A stretch of DNA of 64,000 bases, from the NCBI GenBank assembly GCA_022885665.1, contig JAGQDJ010000077.1, forward strand, positions 744,001 through 808,000. The letters are read 5' to 3'. Below are positions 24,201 to 38,070 of this stretch, in pieces. Position numbers and translations under genes: made by a program. Positions within the stretch are counted from its first letter, which is position 1. Each line of letters begins with the position of its first letter. The notes beneath the pieces were generated by a model. That model did no database searches and was not told where the DNA came from. It saw only the letters and a list, made by a program, of their open reading frames with translations. The DNA comes from Triops longicaudatus. Lineage: Eukaryota > Arthropoda > Branchiopoda > Notostraca > Triopsidae.

Positions 24201-27200
24201 GTGAAGCCGCCTGCAGCAACTTGATACGAAAATGGACTGTGGATGAACTCTGACTTTTTTCCATATCTTGTCGCAGCGTTTTGACGTCACTCCATGTACA
24301 ACCGACCTTAATACACATCACATGAAGTTAATGCTCCTCCGGGTGGAATAAAGAAAGTCTTATTACTTTTGTTAACCAGTGGAAGTCCGTATTGATGGAT
24401 GCGGGGTAATTATCGTCCACTTCTATTACGGGCGGAAATTCCTCGTTAGTGACCAAGATCTTATCTTCACTGTACACGATGCAAGCCAAGAAGACTCCCC
24501 TACTTTTAAGCACAGTTTAATTTATGGTTCAGTTGGCCAGCACAAAACGGGCCTACCTTCGTAGATTTTTCTGAAATTTGGGCGCCGAGGCGAATAGATG
24601 CTTAATGCTAATTTTAGTTTGATTCTTGCGAACTTTAGCCGGCGTTTCGTGGGTTTCTTCCAAAACCCGTATTTCCGAAGCGTGATCGGGTCGCGCATTC
24701 CGAACTTGATTGAAAAGCTCGTCTAACTTCGCGGCACGCCCATTGAAGCGCGGTTTCTTGCCATCTATACTCCGCCACACTGTTGTAGTGTCAATGGGAA
24801 CAGACAGCTATAAGTCAATCTGACAATTAAGTTATCAGACAAATGTTCACCTGCTGGTAAGATTGATACGGGAAAAGTCGGCCGAAAGCCACTGTATCCT
24901 TTTTTGTTCCCCGCTGCTACTCGAAAATAGGACCTCGTGTTGGTAACTAGGTTGGGTACAATGACATAACTTTGCCGCAAATCCTTTACTTCCACTTCTC
25001 CCGCCAAAAACGAAAAGTCCGCTGTTGTACTCCATTGAACTGTAAAAGTCACGTTCATCTCGACGTTAATAACTTTCTCTCGCTACTTCAACAGCTTAGG
25101 CAGGTCCTTATCGACGTTAAAAGTACAATACCTTTGAATTTGGTGCAGACTAGACCGGATTCAACTTCCGAAGCTTGGAAACGAACTATCACCGAGCACT
25201 CGCTCAGAACTTCTACGGTGGCCGTACTCGGTACCAGGGGCGGTTCTGCAAATTTAACAAACACACACAATTAAGCCTGGGCCACTACAGAGGTCTCGAT
25301 ACCAAGAAAATCACTACAAGTAACATAAAAAGAAAAGTTTTCGCTAAAGTATATTACGTACTCATCTGTTCGAACCCGCTTCTCATCAGCTTCGCCATGC
25401 ACGCTTTCCTCCTCCAGGCTTTCCCTTGTTTCTCTTGTTCTTTCATTTGACTTTGCGACAAGCCCCCTGAAGCAGCTGCCGCCAAAATCATATTAGCAAT
25501 TTCCTCGTTTTTCTCAGCTTCGCTCTCTAACTGCATTAAGTGAGACAAGAGGCTGTCCTTGGTCCCATCTGCAATTACATACAAGACGGCATAAGAGGGA
25601 ATATCCAAGTTTCTTCTCGGGCCCCCACGTATTAACCATAAATTGAGCGTGTAAAAAGAACAGAAATGGAAAAAACTTACATTCTACGCCTTCCCGGGCG
25701 CCGAAATCCAAGAGCGTACGAGCCATGTCCGCGTTATGGGTCAATACTGCGATGTCCAAAACCGTTAAGCCGTCGTTATTAACACTGTAGATAACAGATT
25801 CATTTCAAAGATTTGCTCAATATACAAGAGATTTTGATAACAGCTTGAAAGCAAGTGAGAGGGCTAGCAAAACGCCGCTCAGTTTGGGGTGAAAAACGGG
25901 CATATTTATAACTGAGGCTATACTGACAAGCCATACAGGCTGCTGCCATCGGGCAGACCACTACAATGTTCGCTCTGCCAGATCGTACCCAAGAAACTTT
26001 GAGTTCAGCAAGTTCTCAAACAACCCAACACAACCCTTGCACAATTCCAACCAAACATGAGTTGCCGTAAAGCTAGGCTGACAAAGACAAGGGTGGTGTG
26101 GGGGAAAACTGTTTTGAAAAGTAAACTGAAGTTATCGTATTTTGTCTACACTTGAATTCGGCTTTTGGTGCACGCTAGCTATTAGTTTCTGTCTTCGGTT
26201 CAAGTGCTTTATCGTGTAATTGATTGCAAAGTTTTGGTGCCGAAAGTATCTACCCTGTATAAAGGAACTGCTAGAAAATAATAGTTTTGCGGGTTTTGCT
26301 TCAAGCACCCGCTAAGAAAAAGGAGCACTCGGTCCTTTGCTAACTACACGGAACTTGCGTGAGTGGTATCCCGAACCACAATTTCGCTCAAACTCATATA
26401 ACCTCTACAACACTCTGAATTGGAATTTACACGGTCGCTAGGTAACATGAAGGCCGTTTCTATTGGCGAATTCTAGACAACCACACTGAAGTCGCTTTCC
26501 ATTATATTGTATATTTATACAGTCCTTTACATGTGATAGTTCTGTCACGCCAAAATTGTATTTTGAATATTCAGGAGTAAAGAACAATCTTTAAAGCAGA
26601 ATGCCTATGGTAGAGAACAGAAAATTCGATATCAGGATCTTGATAGGGGAACACTGAAAACATCACCGAAACTAGTAACAATGAGCTTACCTGTTTACAT
26701 CCGCATCTGTGGTTTCCAAGATTGATCTGGCTTTATCTACTTGGCCGTACTCCACTGCGGCAAACAATGCTATGAATGTAAAAAGAGTGCTTGTTAGTTA
26801 CAACTGTCACAAAGTTAGTCCGCTAAACGTAAAATGAATTACAAGGAAAGTCAGTGCGAAACGGACAATATGAATGCCGACCTTCGAATACCACGTAGCA
26901 CGAAAAGGAAATTGTCCTGACGTCTTTGTGTGCACATGCTAATAATATGTCTGTCTTCTGAATTCAAAATTGTACATCCTGCGTGAGTTTATCTCAAACA
27001 AACCTTTGCATATCCCCATATCCTCTTCCTTTCTTATTTGCGGTTCAATACGTCGCGAGTGACGTGAGTCATACTACAAAACAGGAATTATCAGTAGGCT
27101 CAGTTCCTGTTCGAAAGTACGGTTGTAAAGTTTTTGTTAAAAACCTCAACCAATGAGTTATTTGATTCCGATTCATTAATCAATTTTATTTTTTATTGTT

Positions 27201-30200
27201 TTATATGTTCATATTATATGTGTTTTGTTATTTATCTATTTTATTTTGTTATTTGTTTAATTATTGATTTCATACAAACCAGCTACCGGCTGTTTAATAA
27301 TATTCTTATACCACCTAACTAGTCTGAATCACGCTTTTTATATTTTAAAAAAAGTGAGCGAGAAATGGGATCAATGACTTAGTTTAACAAAAGATCTCGC
27401 CACCGTTTCCGTTCGGGACTGCTGATCTTGAATGCTTCCAAGAACTTGCAGAAAAGGTTTAACAAATAACGGCAGCTAATCTGGTATCCAGGTTTTTTTT
27501 TTTTTTTTTTTTTTTTACATGAAGATTCCAATTCCTTTCGAAAACTTCTTCCGTTTTGATGCAAGACAAATCCACAATCGTTACGGTCATTTTCTAACAT
27601 TCATATAAATGTTTATAGCAATAAATCACGATAAAGCTGATCCTCCATAAACGTGTTTTCGATACCGGAAACGTCTCCTTGACAACTTTCCACTTAATGA
27701 ATAATTTTGTATCGATTCTTTGAACTTTACCCCTTTGTCCGACAAATTCACCGAAGTACCTCAAAGTTTTATTCTTATCTAACTCACACTAGTGCAGCGT
27801 ATAAGTCAAACCTACGTTTTAACAGTTTACCTATGTTCCAACGTCGTTACATAATCTGAATCTTGAAATTAACAATTGGAAACTAAGTCTATGGTAAGTT
27901 TGCATGTCCGTTTTCAGGAATGCCTTTCAAACTCTGACGTAACATGAGAAACATTACCAAAGAGTCGAAGGAAAGAAACAGCACTTAGTTACAACAGTCT
28001 TGCACACTGAACAAGGGAAATAACTTACCGTGGACGTGAATGTTAATTTTGGAGAGCTTTTCCATTTTCTTCATTTCCGTTTTGGATAAGTTCAGGTTGC
28101 GAACCAAAGTTTCCAAGCTTTCTTTCTTCCGTTCTATCAAATAAAAAAAAATAACATAAGGCAAAATTTAAAACATTACCTAACACTGATGTTCGTTAAG
28201 CAACTAACGTATAGTAAGGAAAACACAATTTTAAATATCGAGTAGCTTCTATCGGTTACGGTTTGCATGATAGTGTTGCGAATCCCGATTCCGGTGTTCC
28301 TTCGAAGAATGGCGTCTAAGTAAGCCTATCTTTTGGTTGTTATTCGGGATTTTTCCCGCAGTTCCGCACCCATTGAAATCGTAAGCGGGTCCCATTAAGG
28401 ATACACTTCGGTGCGGCAATTGCACCATATTCCTTCTCCGCAATTTCTCCTGAAACACAGCTGGACTAATGAGCGGAGAATCGGAACCCTCGTCATCGTC
28501 CATCTCAAAAGCGGATTGCAAACTTTCGAAGAGGGTCGGGGAACTATTGAGGATGGGTGAAACACTGGGACTGTCGTTGCTTGAAAGCCGTGAAAAAAGG
28601 GACGAAGGCGTCTCGGGACGATCCGAGCGATGCGAATAATTTTGCTCGGTGAAGTTGAAACTTCGAAGAGCCAACGGAGGACTCGGCAAGGCTATCACGT
28701 TGCTTATTCCAATCGACAACCGTCTCAGTTTGCCCTTTTTGGAGCGCGGCAACGTGGCCATTGCTCCGACACAACCCGTCTCGTCCCAGATCGTTTCCAT
28801 GGCACTGCACCGAAATTCGGCAACTTGGGAGAACAAAGTTAAGCTCAAGTTGTCCCACTTAAAACCAAGAAATCCTTCCGATGAACCATAACAAGCGTAC
28901 TATGAACGCACCCACTAACAAACGCAACTCCTCGTATTCTTCCGCTCAACTCGCTGAGCTGGCACATCACACACCACACACGTCTGTGTTAGGCGCTTGA
29001 CTAGAAACACAGCAGGAGAGCGAACCCCACCCCCTCGAAACCATGTCAAGCTCTCGTTCAACTTAGTTAGCCCCTTGTGCTCTAATACGAAATTAAGATT
29101 AAAACATAAAAAAAGAGAAACACAGAACACATGTGCTCTTCCCCATGTGTTCTGTTCCCAGAGACTGCGAGTCTGGCGAGCTCTGTGGCTATTGCTGGAC
29201 CTAGGGTCTATGCGGTTTAATTTTTTTTTATATTTATAGCTTCATATATCAGAGACGCGTGCGACACCGAGGCTAAGTTACCCGAGTTTCCTCTTTCGAA
29301 GCTTCTTCCTCTTCGCCCTTTCAATCAAGCCCACTGACGTTCAAGCGAACGAGTGTATACTCCCAAAGAGCCACATACGCCTTGAGTTGGTGACAAGTTA
29401 TCAACAGATCTTCCTCTCTTTCCCTAAACATCACAGGAACAGTCACCCAACGCATGGACAAAAAGTATCCGGTGGTTACCCACAGTGGAAACAGCCACCG
29501 CATACTCATGATAACTCCCAGCAAATCTTCATTTTTACACACCAAGGGGAAAGTCCAGTTTTACGAATTTGATCCGCGTGTACGATTTGATATCCTTACA
29601 GTTGCATCACTTTTAACTGAGTGTAACATTTTCGAGACTTTTTTTTAACGAATTGCATACATTTTTAATTCACACAGCAGAACGGTTGGACGTTAAATAT
29701 TGTAGTAACAATATATCTTTTTAAATCCGCTATTTGATGGACCCTTTCGCAGACTTAAAGAAAAGCTTCGGTCGTTTATCACTTGGAACGTCTTTTACAA
29801 GAATCTGCTTTAAAAGGAAGAAAAGATTCGTAACCAAGTCTGGAATTGAACCTCTAGGCTCGCTGTACGCCTGAAATAGACAGATTTGACCAAAAAATAA
29901 AATGTAGAAAGCTTAAATGGATTTCTTAATATTTTATTGCTTGATCTTCAAATAATCTCTGCTTAGCACTTAGAATCTCGTTATAACGAACCCCTTATAA
30001 CGATCTGCAGCTACTGAAAAATTTTTTTTATATCAAATAAGGTTAGTTAAAACGAGATCCTACTGTATGAAAAAATTTGTAACTTTTTTTTGGTATTTAC
30101 TTGCCTTTTCTACTGTTAGATTTATTATGTTATATTTTATTATTATTTCCATGTATTGACTGTCATGTTAAAAGATTTGGATTATGATCTGAATTAAGGT

Positions 30201-33200
30201 TTAACGTTCTGAAAGGAAGTAAGTTTAACGGATTTCCTTCTCTAGTATTTATTAAGCTGCTTTTCTACCATACAAATATTGATGCTTCTCTTGCAAGTTT
30301 TCAAGGTTAGATTAATACAACAACGTACCGACCGCAAAAAATGATTGAAATATTCAATGTATATTGGTTCGATCGTGCGAAATTCAATGCAGCTCAAGTG
30401 TCTCACGTGATCGTGTTTTACCAGCATAATCCCGGTGTAATTCTCGGCCCGAAGATAAAGCTTATGGTGATAATAAACTTTTTTTTTTTAAACGAAAATC
30501 CATGCGTTGCGATAATACAGAACCCCAACCATCGCGCAAACCGCGGAACGAAAAATAGTTGACCTACAATTCGACGGATTTTTCGATTTAGAGGATATTA
30601 AGAACTGCCGCAAGCTGTTTCAAGCTTTACGTCTTACCATCTTTACTATAATGTTTTACAGTACAAGGCATTTCCAAGGTCGTTTTGCGTACTCGTTATG
30701 TTAGCCTACATGAGCTTACAATAGGAAGGCAGTTAGCCTACATGAGTAAAAGTGATCCATATTTCGAAAGTGCTTTTTCGACTTAAGTCACTCCTGTATT
30801 CCCTTTGTCTATTGTAAAGGAGATGTTTAAAATATTCGTTGAAAAAACTCCTGCATATTTTATGTTTCAAAGTAAACTCCTGCTATGCAGTCTATCATTA
30901 CACGGGAGAAAATAGGTAAACAGTATAGTGCACGCTAAAGACTTTCACACACAAGAGAATATTGTCGGATATTAATTAAAAATTACTGTGAAAAAAATGG
31001 AACGTTGATAGCTCTTCTGACGATGCGAAGTCGCGTGTTCTGAATAGTGGGAAAGTTGCCGGATAATTTGTCCAGCATTTTCCGAACACAAAAGAATCTC
31101 TTCATAAACTCGTGTCTAATAGCACGTGTATTTAATATCTAACGTCCTCTAATCGACGAGAATAAAGCTTTATTACCTTCGTGTACCTTTTAGTATCTAA
31201 AACACGTGTCACTAGTCTAATCTGAGTAAAATCGATTGACTTTGTCGTTAACCAGACATAATTTCTTTTTTCCGAAAAAGTGCGAAATGTGATACGCGTG
31301 TATGGATCTCTTATATGTATTCCCAATGAACTTCGGAAGAGTTTCGCGTAAAACTAGACCAGCACGATTAGACAAGTTCTCATGAACATGAACCTTGGAC
31401 TAGTTCATTTTTTCTCCCCGCATTTTTCTACTGTAAACACACACGTGCCTTACGGTCCTGTTTGGTGTTATAAAACATCCTACCAGCTCGAGGAAGGATG
31501 CGAACAGGAATGCGAAAGCAAAAACTGCAGTACGGCAAAAAGATTTCGCCAGGAGACGGGTTAAAACTATTCTCTGCTATGTGAAACACCTAAGCTGGTT
31601 CACCAGGTATCCATAAAACATAAGGTAAAGCGTCCACGCATCAACCCTTTCTGTACTAGACTGCTTTTCTCATGCCTCGCTATTCTGAGAGAACGCCCTG
31701 CAGAACTGAGCAAAATGTCTACACAAAATATACGCTGGCTTTTCAACGCAGATTTTCTTTCTATTTCAAAGGCTCAAATTTTCAAATAAACCCATTGTTG
31801 CCTTTTTTTTACTAGCGAACCTACGAAAGGCAGTAAAATCGTAAAAGACATTAAAATAAGCTTCACAAATATAACACAAAGCTCTGAAAATAAAACTGCC
31901 AGGTTAACAATAGCTATACTTAAGCGTTCTCCTTCAGTCTCACCTGTTGTGATCATTGCAAGGTCGTTTTTAGGCTTTTCATCGCTGCTCCACTTTAGTG
32001 CAGGAAGCGTCTTCATGGGATAAACTTAGAACAATATAATCCTTTAGCTCGTTGTTGCACTCTCCCTCTTCTTTCCTCTAATACTCCCAGACACACGTCA
32101 TCAATCGCTATCAAAACGATATTCCTGAGCCACTAAAAACATCACCGTCCCTCGAAGGGGAGCGGGGAGGGTTTCCTCGATCAATTACGGGTGGTATATC
32201 CTGCTGTAATTATCCGTCTGTAGGCAAAGTTGAGACACGACAAATCTTTCGTCGATTAACAAACTAAGATCCCGGGGAAGCGTATCACTTGGCAATTAAC
32301 AGCATCTGCACACAACGTTGTTGCTAATGCAATCATTAATCCCCGCGCTTCTAATTCCATGGAAACCGATGGAGTTTAAAGAGTTGCACTGAGTAAGAAA
32401 CACGAAACTGCCCCCACGAAAGCACTGACTTAAATGTCTTATTTGTTCTGAGCGTAAAGTTTCACTCTACCATTTTTGAAGACACAAAGAGCCATTGGCT
32501 TTACCTACTACTAAAGTTCTCCAAGTCGCTGGTCAGTTTACAACTAGTTTTGGAAAGAGTTTTGGTCCTAGTGCCCGGGACCTTGTCTTGGTGGCTGGGT
32601 TTCTGAAACTCTAGGGGCCGCGGGGGAAGGCAGAATGGTAAGGGTGCAAGGGGAGGAATCTTGGGCTTGTGCTTCTCCCAAGACAGGGACCATAGCCAAG
32701 CGAATAGATAAGACAGCAGACGACAGGTATAAAAGCAAAAAACAAGCACGAAATGAAAGAAGGAATAAGCAGAGGAAAGAACAAGTTTTCGACAAACGCC
32801 CACCGCCCCAGGCCACATTTCAAATACAGGTGAAACCAACCACTTGTTTCCTCGTTCTTCGCCCCATCCCACTAACGTAGGCGAATTGGTACGCCGTTCC
32901 GTACCACCGTTACTACAAGACGCCAGGAACGGATATCCTGTCGGTCTTACAACGCTTCTCCAACGGTTTTTATACTAATGATAATTCCCCTCTTACAGGT
33001 GGTTTATTTCACACTTGCGTCGGCCCATTTTTAACGCTGTGTTAACGATTTATATTAGGCTGAGGGGTGCATTTGCTTTTCATTTCTGCCCCTAGATCAA
33101 GATGACAAAGAAAAGCTCAATACAGCATCCGTATACCTGTGAAGGTGTCGTAGTGTAAGAGTTTCCCCCTTCTCCCATACCCGGTGAGTCAGCAGGTTAC

Positions 33201-36200
33201 CTTGAAACACTTAAAAAGTCTAGGCAGCGCGCCAACACTGAGACCGAACGGGCTCTGTGCTTAGTTCATCGTGATTTCTTTAGCGTTTGAATTATTTTGG
33301 GATTTATTGACTAAATATGTTCTTGTGTGAAGAGAAAATATTCAATAAAGAGCGTCTCGGATATCAGACCGAGAGGACATTCGATTAAGATTAGCTTTAT
33401 CACTGCACACGCACAAACCCAATCCACCTGTCAGAAAACGTCAAAAAGTTCTTCCGGAGCGAACCCTGTCACTTCATACCATTCCGATTTCTCGCGTTAA
33501 CTGTCAGCCACATCTGGTATCGCAATATCAACACCAAAATCGCTGGCTAAGAAGCTGTCTTTTTTGCTTTCTCCCTTTTGATACCACCGCTTTATAGGAA
33601 GAACGTCTCTCCGTTAGGCAGCTAGCTTTTTGCCTGAATTACTTTGCCAACATTTTTTGTCGTTCGAACACTCCCTTTGGTCGGCTGAGAAAAGCCGGAT
33701 TTCGAGCCTTTTACTTTCTTGTTTTATAATTTTAAGAATAGCAATACCAAGCTGGGAAAGCAAGGGTTCACAGAGATATTAAGAAGGGTTAACTCACCCG
33801 GCGTGACTTTATCAGTTCTGCCAAAACGTTTGACCAAGGACGGTGACACTGGGACGGACATCTTTAAGTCAGGCAGCTGAAGGCGCGCGGAAACTCCTTT
33901 GACATTTCGCGCCTGGGACGTCACGTCTGGAGGACAGGAATTGTCCAGCAAACTCTCGATGGAAAATACCTTTTGCGTTAGACTCACCAAGTCACTGGTA
34001 CTGAAAGATACGAGACGTTGATGTATGAGTGCACATAACACATTTTGTATCGTTTTCATTTTACATTAATTTTAACACTTATGTTTAAAACCACTTTTGG
34101 ACTTTGAACGTATTTTCGTTATTTATGAGATACACAGTAGAATCTCGCGTTGAAGAATCTTTTTCTAAAGAATCTATGGAGGACATAGACTATTATGAAG
34201 GACAAGAAAGGTCCTGTGCTATATAAATTAGCAGAATAAACGCTCGATACAACGAAGTTCTGAAATGTAGAATAGTTCTTCAGCATGTTCGTTTTAATGT
34301 ACGCTTTTTCGATAAAGTTACTTAACTCGGGACCTTACAACTGTCTACTATAGCCAACAGTTCCTTGTACAAAATCCTTTATAATAAGACTTTACTGTAT
34401 TTATTTTTAAACATCTTATTCATTTTAATTTGTTTATATTTCGACATACCTTTCCAGGCTGTGCCGCCGTCGCAGTCGACCAGGCCGTAAATCCGTGTCC
34501 ATGGCTAAGTCAAACGTGACAGTGGGCTCTGTGCGGAAAGCCGGTTCCATTATTTTGGGGCAGTCCGTGATTCCGAGGGCAGCAGTATTTGGTGGTAATT
34601 GTCCCTCTACCACAGCGGCTTTCTGATTCAAGAACTTGGTCAACCTGGACAAGCCCAATTTGCCCTCTTGATTGGGCGTCCGTGGTTCCTTCGGGGACCC
34701 GTTTGTAGACGGGTTACTGATGGCTGGAGAAGAAGTAGGTGCTGGACGGGGAATACATGAAAAAATTACGTCGCTATCCTTGGAGACTACGGGTACTGCC
34801 GGCGTTTTGCTGCTTTCTGGGAAAACAAATGGACAGATACAAGCCATATAGAATTGCCTGTCTCCTGGAACTAGCAATCAAATAGCACTTGAGACAAGCT
34901 CGAAAAAGAAAAATGTTCCGTGCTCTAGTAAATACCAAAGTGTGGACATATTCCAAAACTGTTTGTAGCTTATGAATGTTATGACGGATAACCTAATGGG
35001 CGCTTACATCCGAGACAGCCAGCTTAAAAATACATAATACACCAAGACTGCGGATGACGGCCGCAAGCAAATCTTAAATACAGAAGTGGGCGTTAGGACT
35101 GTATTTTTTTCTTTCATGGGTGGAAGAATATCCGATAATTTTTTTTAAAGGGAGAGATTTGGAAGACGGAGAAGGCGAGAAGAAATTCTCGCTCTTTCTT
35201 GTAAGGATTTTTTTAGAATATTTTTTTTTTGCGTTATAACAAACTTGTACTGTGGTGTCTTCTTTGGTACGGAAAGATTGAACTTCTTCATTCTTTCCCT
35301 TTTTGCTCCATTTGAGACCATAATCGGATGTCCCTGCCACGGTCTTCAGAGGTCACACAATACAAATCGCTTAGCTCGGCATTGTTGCCGAAATTTCGAG
35401 TCACACGGGTAGGACAAGTTTAAGTAAGACATAATGCAATGATTTTTCACTCCTTTTGAAAACTCTTCTCAAAGCTTTGTCAGAAAAGTGAGAAAAGATC
35501 TCTACGACTCTTGTGTCGCCATAAAGCCTTCTGCTGATCTATCGTTTAGCAGGTTTCGTAAAGGAATATTTCACACAGCTTTCAAGAACAGAGGAGTTTA
35601 AGTAAATCGTATTGACTCCCCTTTTTGGTCAAAGCACTCACGCCTTTCGTATCGGATCCCCTTTTTTGCTAATCCTTGGGCTATTTGAATTGAAGCCCAA
35701 AGTATCACGCCCTGTCGGGTAGTTTGCAAACTGCGTGAGTAAGCAAATGTAATAACGATCTGATACCAAAGCCAATTCGTCCTTCTATTCTGTAATGCGG
35801 AAGCCTTGCTCTTGCAGCAACCACAAATGGTATTTTCATGGGAAAGACGTGTGATGGGTTAGGAAGCAGTCAAGTCGTGAGTCTTTTGCTCGTCTATCGA
35901 CATTTTTCACTCTAAGCTTTTTTGCCCTGGCAATACAGCAAGCAAAGCCTTGATGTCAGAAAAAAGCTGCAAAAAATTTTGGACGTATCCTTTTAGAACT
36001 AAAAGGACGTTGGCGGTGATAAAAGAATAAAAAACAATAATAAAAATGCGCTGCCCAAAAAAAGTCATCGATTATTTGGGCTAAATAAACGAAATCAATG
36101 GAATATAACTGGTAGCATTTATTTTTTACCCGGTTTCTTAGACGACTGTGGTGAAACATTACTGCTTGCGCCGGCCAGTACTGAAGTTCCGTTGCCTAGC

Positions 36201-36696
36201 AAAGAAAGAATAATATTAAGCAACGAATTGCAAAGAGAAGCTTTAGGAGTAAATTAGGGTCTTTAAGAGAAAACTTACCTTTGTTAGCGTAGCTGGATTC
36301 AATCTGAGCATGTAAAATAGAAAGCCCGGGTACAACAATTGCCGGTAATGTCCGACTCCGGACAATGGGCGGGCGGCTTGGCAAAACACGGCCATCACTG
36401 CTCACATTACTAACCAGAAAGAAAAAAGGAGAACAAAGGGATTATTAGCATACATTGATCTTGGTGTATGCTACAAGTCTTGCTGTATATTTGTCAACAA
36501 AGGTTACAAAACTTTTTGTTTACGTATTCTCCCAAAAGAAACCTCCAAAAGCCATTATTTTGCAGTGAATAAACTCTTTTCTGGAAAAACTGCCTTTTTT
36601 CATACATTGTTCCCCGCGTATTTGTTAAAGAACTTACATTTCCTGTCGTACTATTTGTCTTATTAGATAATGACTTCCACAATTTTTTCTTTCCAT
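21280..36696 (-). CDS. ANKFN1: WAKE/ANKFN1-type ankyrin, FN3 and RA domain protein
   Basis: Nineteen exons are proposed on the minus strand: 36696-36638, 36409-36279, 34816-34450, 34000-33798, 28823-28260, 28133-28029, 26769-26691, 25784-25681, 25568-25362, 25245-25132, 25039-24851, 24779-24557, 24502-24367, 24306-24193, 24058-23846, 23766-23600, 23481-23248, 23169-22914 and 22863-21280. All join in phase to about 1682 residues. Order of parts: Ser/Pro-rich N-terminus (1-440), two ankyrin repeats (about 477-540, with DGLTVLDIAV), a helical linker, one FN3 domain (about 607-705, with KVQWSTTADFS), the family core (about 706-1155, with KLDELFNQVRNARPDHAS, KGLYLGYLKM, KIRDNP and MEVVELNQDVSFIILLPPVE), a Ser-rich segment, and a C-terminal RA fold (about 1567-1682, starting IIQVYAAYETG). 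Fly WIDE AWAKE and mouse Nmf9/Ankfn1 share this order and act in sleep, clock output and vestibular or neural function. The intron after 23600 has a GC donor. The first exon is the weakest; ATG 28803 could start a shorter form. Confidence 0.92.
27493..27516. repeat. Poly-T run in an ANKFN1 intron
   Basis: About 24 consecutive T on the plus strand (poly-A in the transcript), inside the 1.26-kb intron between exons 28133-28029 and 26769-26691. A simple homopolymer; its length is likely to vary between individuals or assemblies. Confidence 0.9.
29969..30068. mobile_element. MITE-like element in a large ANKFN1 intron, copy 3
   Basis: The left end TTAGAATCTCGTTATAACGA is mirrored by TTAAAACGAGATCCTACTGT at the right end. 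The element is only about 100 bp, so it is the shortest copy and probably internally deleted. It lies in the 5-kb intron 28824-33797. Confidence 0.6.
34131..34400. mobile_element. MITE-like element in an ANKFN1 intron, copy 4
   Basis: The left end is TACACAGTAGAATCTCGCG; the right end AAGACTTTACTGTAT is its rough inverse. The interior contains CGGGACCTTACAACTGTC and then TACTATAGCCAACAGTTCCT, which closely matches the interior of copy 5. About 270 bp, in the intron 34001-34449. Confidence 0.6.
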
Positions 36697-37975
36697 TAAG
36701 CAACACAGACTTTTGCTTTCTCCCAGCTCATGTTTCCCATCTATCTGACGTCTAATTGCGTTTGCATGGAGGAAAAGCAAAACAGGAAGCTCATTTAAAG
36801 AAAAAGGGAAAATAAAAGGTTATCTGCGGAAGGCGAACGCAAATCTTTCAACGTGGGTGCAAGGTGAGGGGTGTAATAACTTCTTTAGTAGATCAATAAC
36901 GTCCCATCCGCACAGATCTACTTAAAATATGGTAAACAATTCCTCTTCGGAGAGGTCTCGAACTGATTTTTTTCTCTTACTCCCTTTAGCAATTCTTTCC
37001 AACGTGAGAAACACGCCGTTACCGTGTACCGCATGAATTTTACAGAATCACGGAAATAAAAATAGACACCGTAATAACGACACAATCTAAAACCAATCCT
37101 GCTCGACACTCCAATTCATTCCTTCGCAGAGGTTTCCCTTCCACATCACGAGATACCCTTGCTACACTGCGATGCTCAGTGCTGTAGATTATCATGATAG
37201 TACGTATTATGATATTTCTGTCCAAATGTGCGGGACTTATTTTCGATAGCTCCATTCCAACGCAGAAGGTGTCTGTTACATCTGATTGTACCGAACAAAA
37301 GTTCTACCATGAGTCACTAAGACCTTAACTAACCAACTGTGGATTACTTCTTGATTAGAGAAGCATTGTGTAACTTCTGGAGAAAAAAGTTTTAATCAAT
37401 TACATTTATTTTCTGTTTGTAGTAAGACTGGTTTAACTTTACACAGTAACATTAAAAACACAGGACAATAGCGGAACAATGCAGTAACGTTTGCTTTAGT
37501 GCCACTTACAATGAAAGAATGAATGGTGTGCTGATTCTCCATTTCATTGTCTTCCAGCCCTGATGACGAAAAACTGAGAAATGACGTACATGTCCAGAAA
37601 AGAACGCAAAACTAGCTCAATGCTTTGCACGTGAGACAGAAAGTTATCTGTTTTATGGACTCGTATTGAAACTCGCTGTAACGAATAGGGTTTCACAGGA
37701 AAAAGTAGAAGCGCAAACGAGAATTGCTAGCACTTTCATATAAGGCTGAGAGGCACGCAGAATGGGTTATCCTTAAGACTAATTGGCACCGGATTACGCC
37801 GCAAGCTTCAACGCTCACAAAGGGCTTTACTGTGCCAAAATGGTGGGAGTTTTCTTAAATTGATAATGCAAGTCTAGCGCAACTTCATTTTATCGTTCAT
37901 TTCTTTGTTAAATGTCTACGGTGTTTTAAAAAGTCAAACGTAGTAATATATAAACTTCGAGTCGACTGCCCGTTG

Positions 37976-38070
37976 TATTAAAAAATTGTATTAAAAATAT
38001 ATTAAATATATTATATAAATATAAAAATATATTATTGTATTAAAAATGTACTAAAAAATTAAAAAAAGAA
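37976..38070. repeat. AT-rich low-complexity block
   Basis: Reiterated TATTAAAAATATATT-like units with almost no G or C for about 90 bases. Confidence 0.8.

Noticed and set aside
25569..25620. Earlier acceptors near 25610 for the exon 25568-25362 of ANKFN1
   Set aside because: They leave the wrong number of bases for the phase of the upstream ankyrin exon. TGTAATTGCAG at 25569 fits both phase and consensus.
28801..28803. ATG at 28803 as the main start of ANKFN1
   Set aside because: Upstream exons join in phase through the acceptor at 28824, so a longer protein is preferred. It stays possible as an alternative start.
32501..32880. Frames of 80-120 codons on both strands within an ANKFN1 intron
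   Set aside because: They overlap each other on opposite strands, show low-complexity composition and have no motif. They are probably chance openings in GC-richer DNA.
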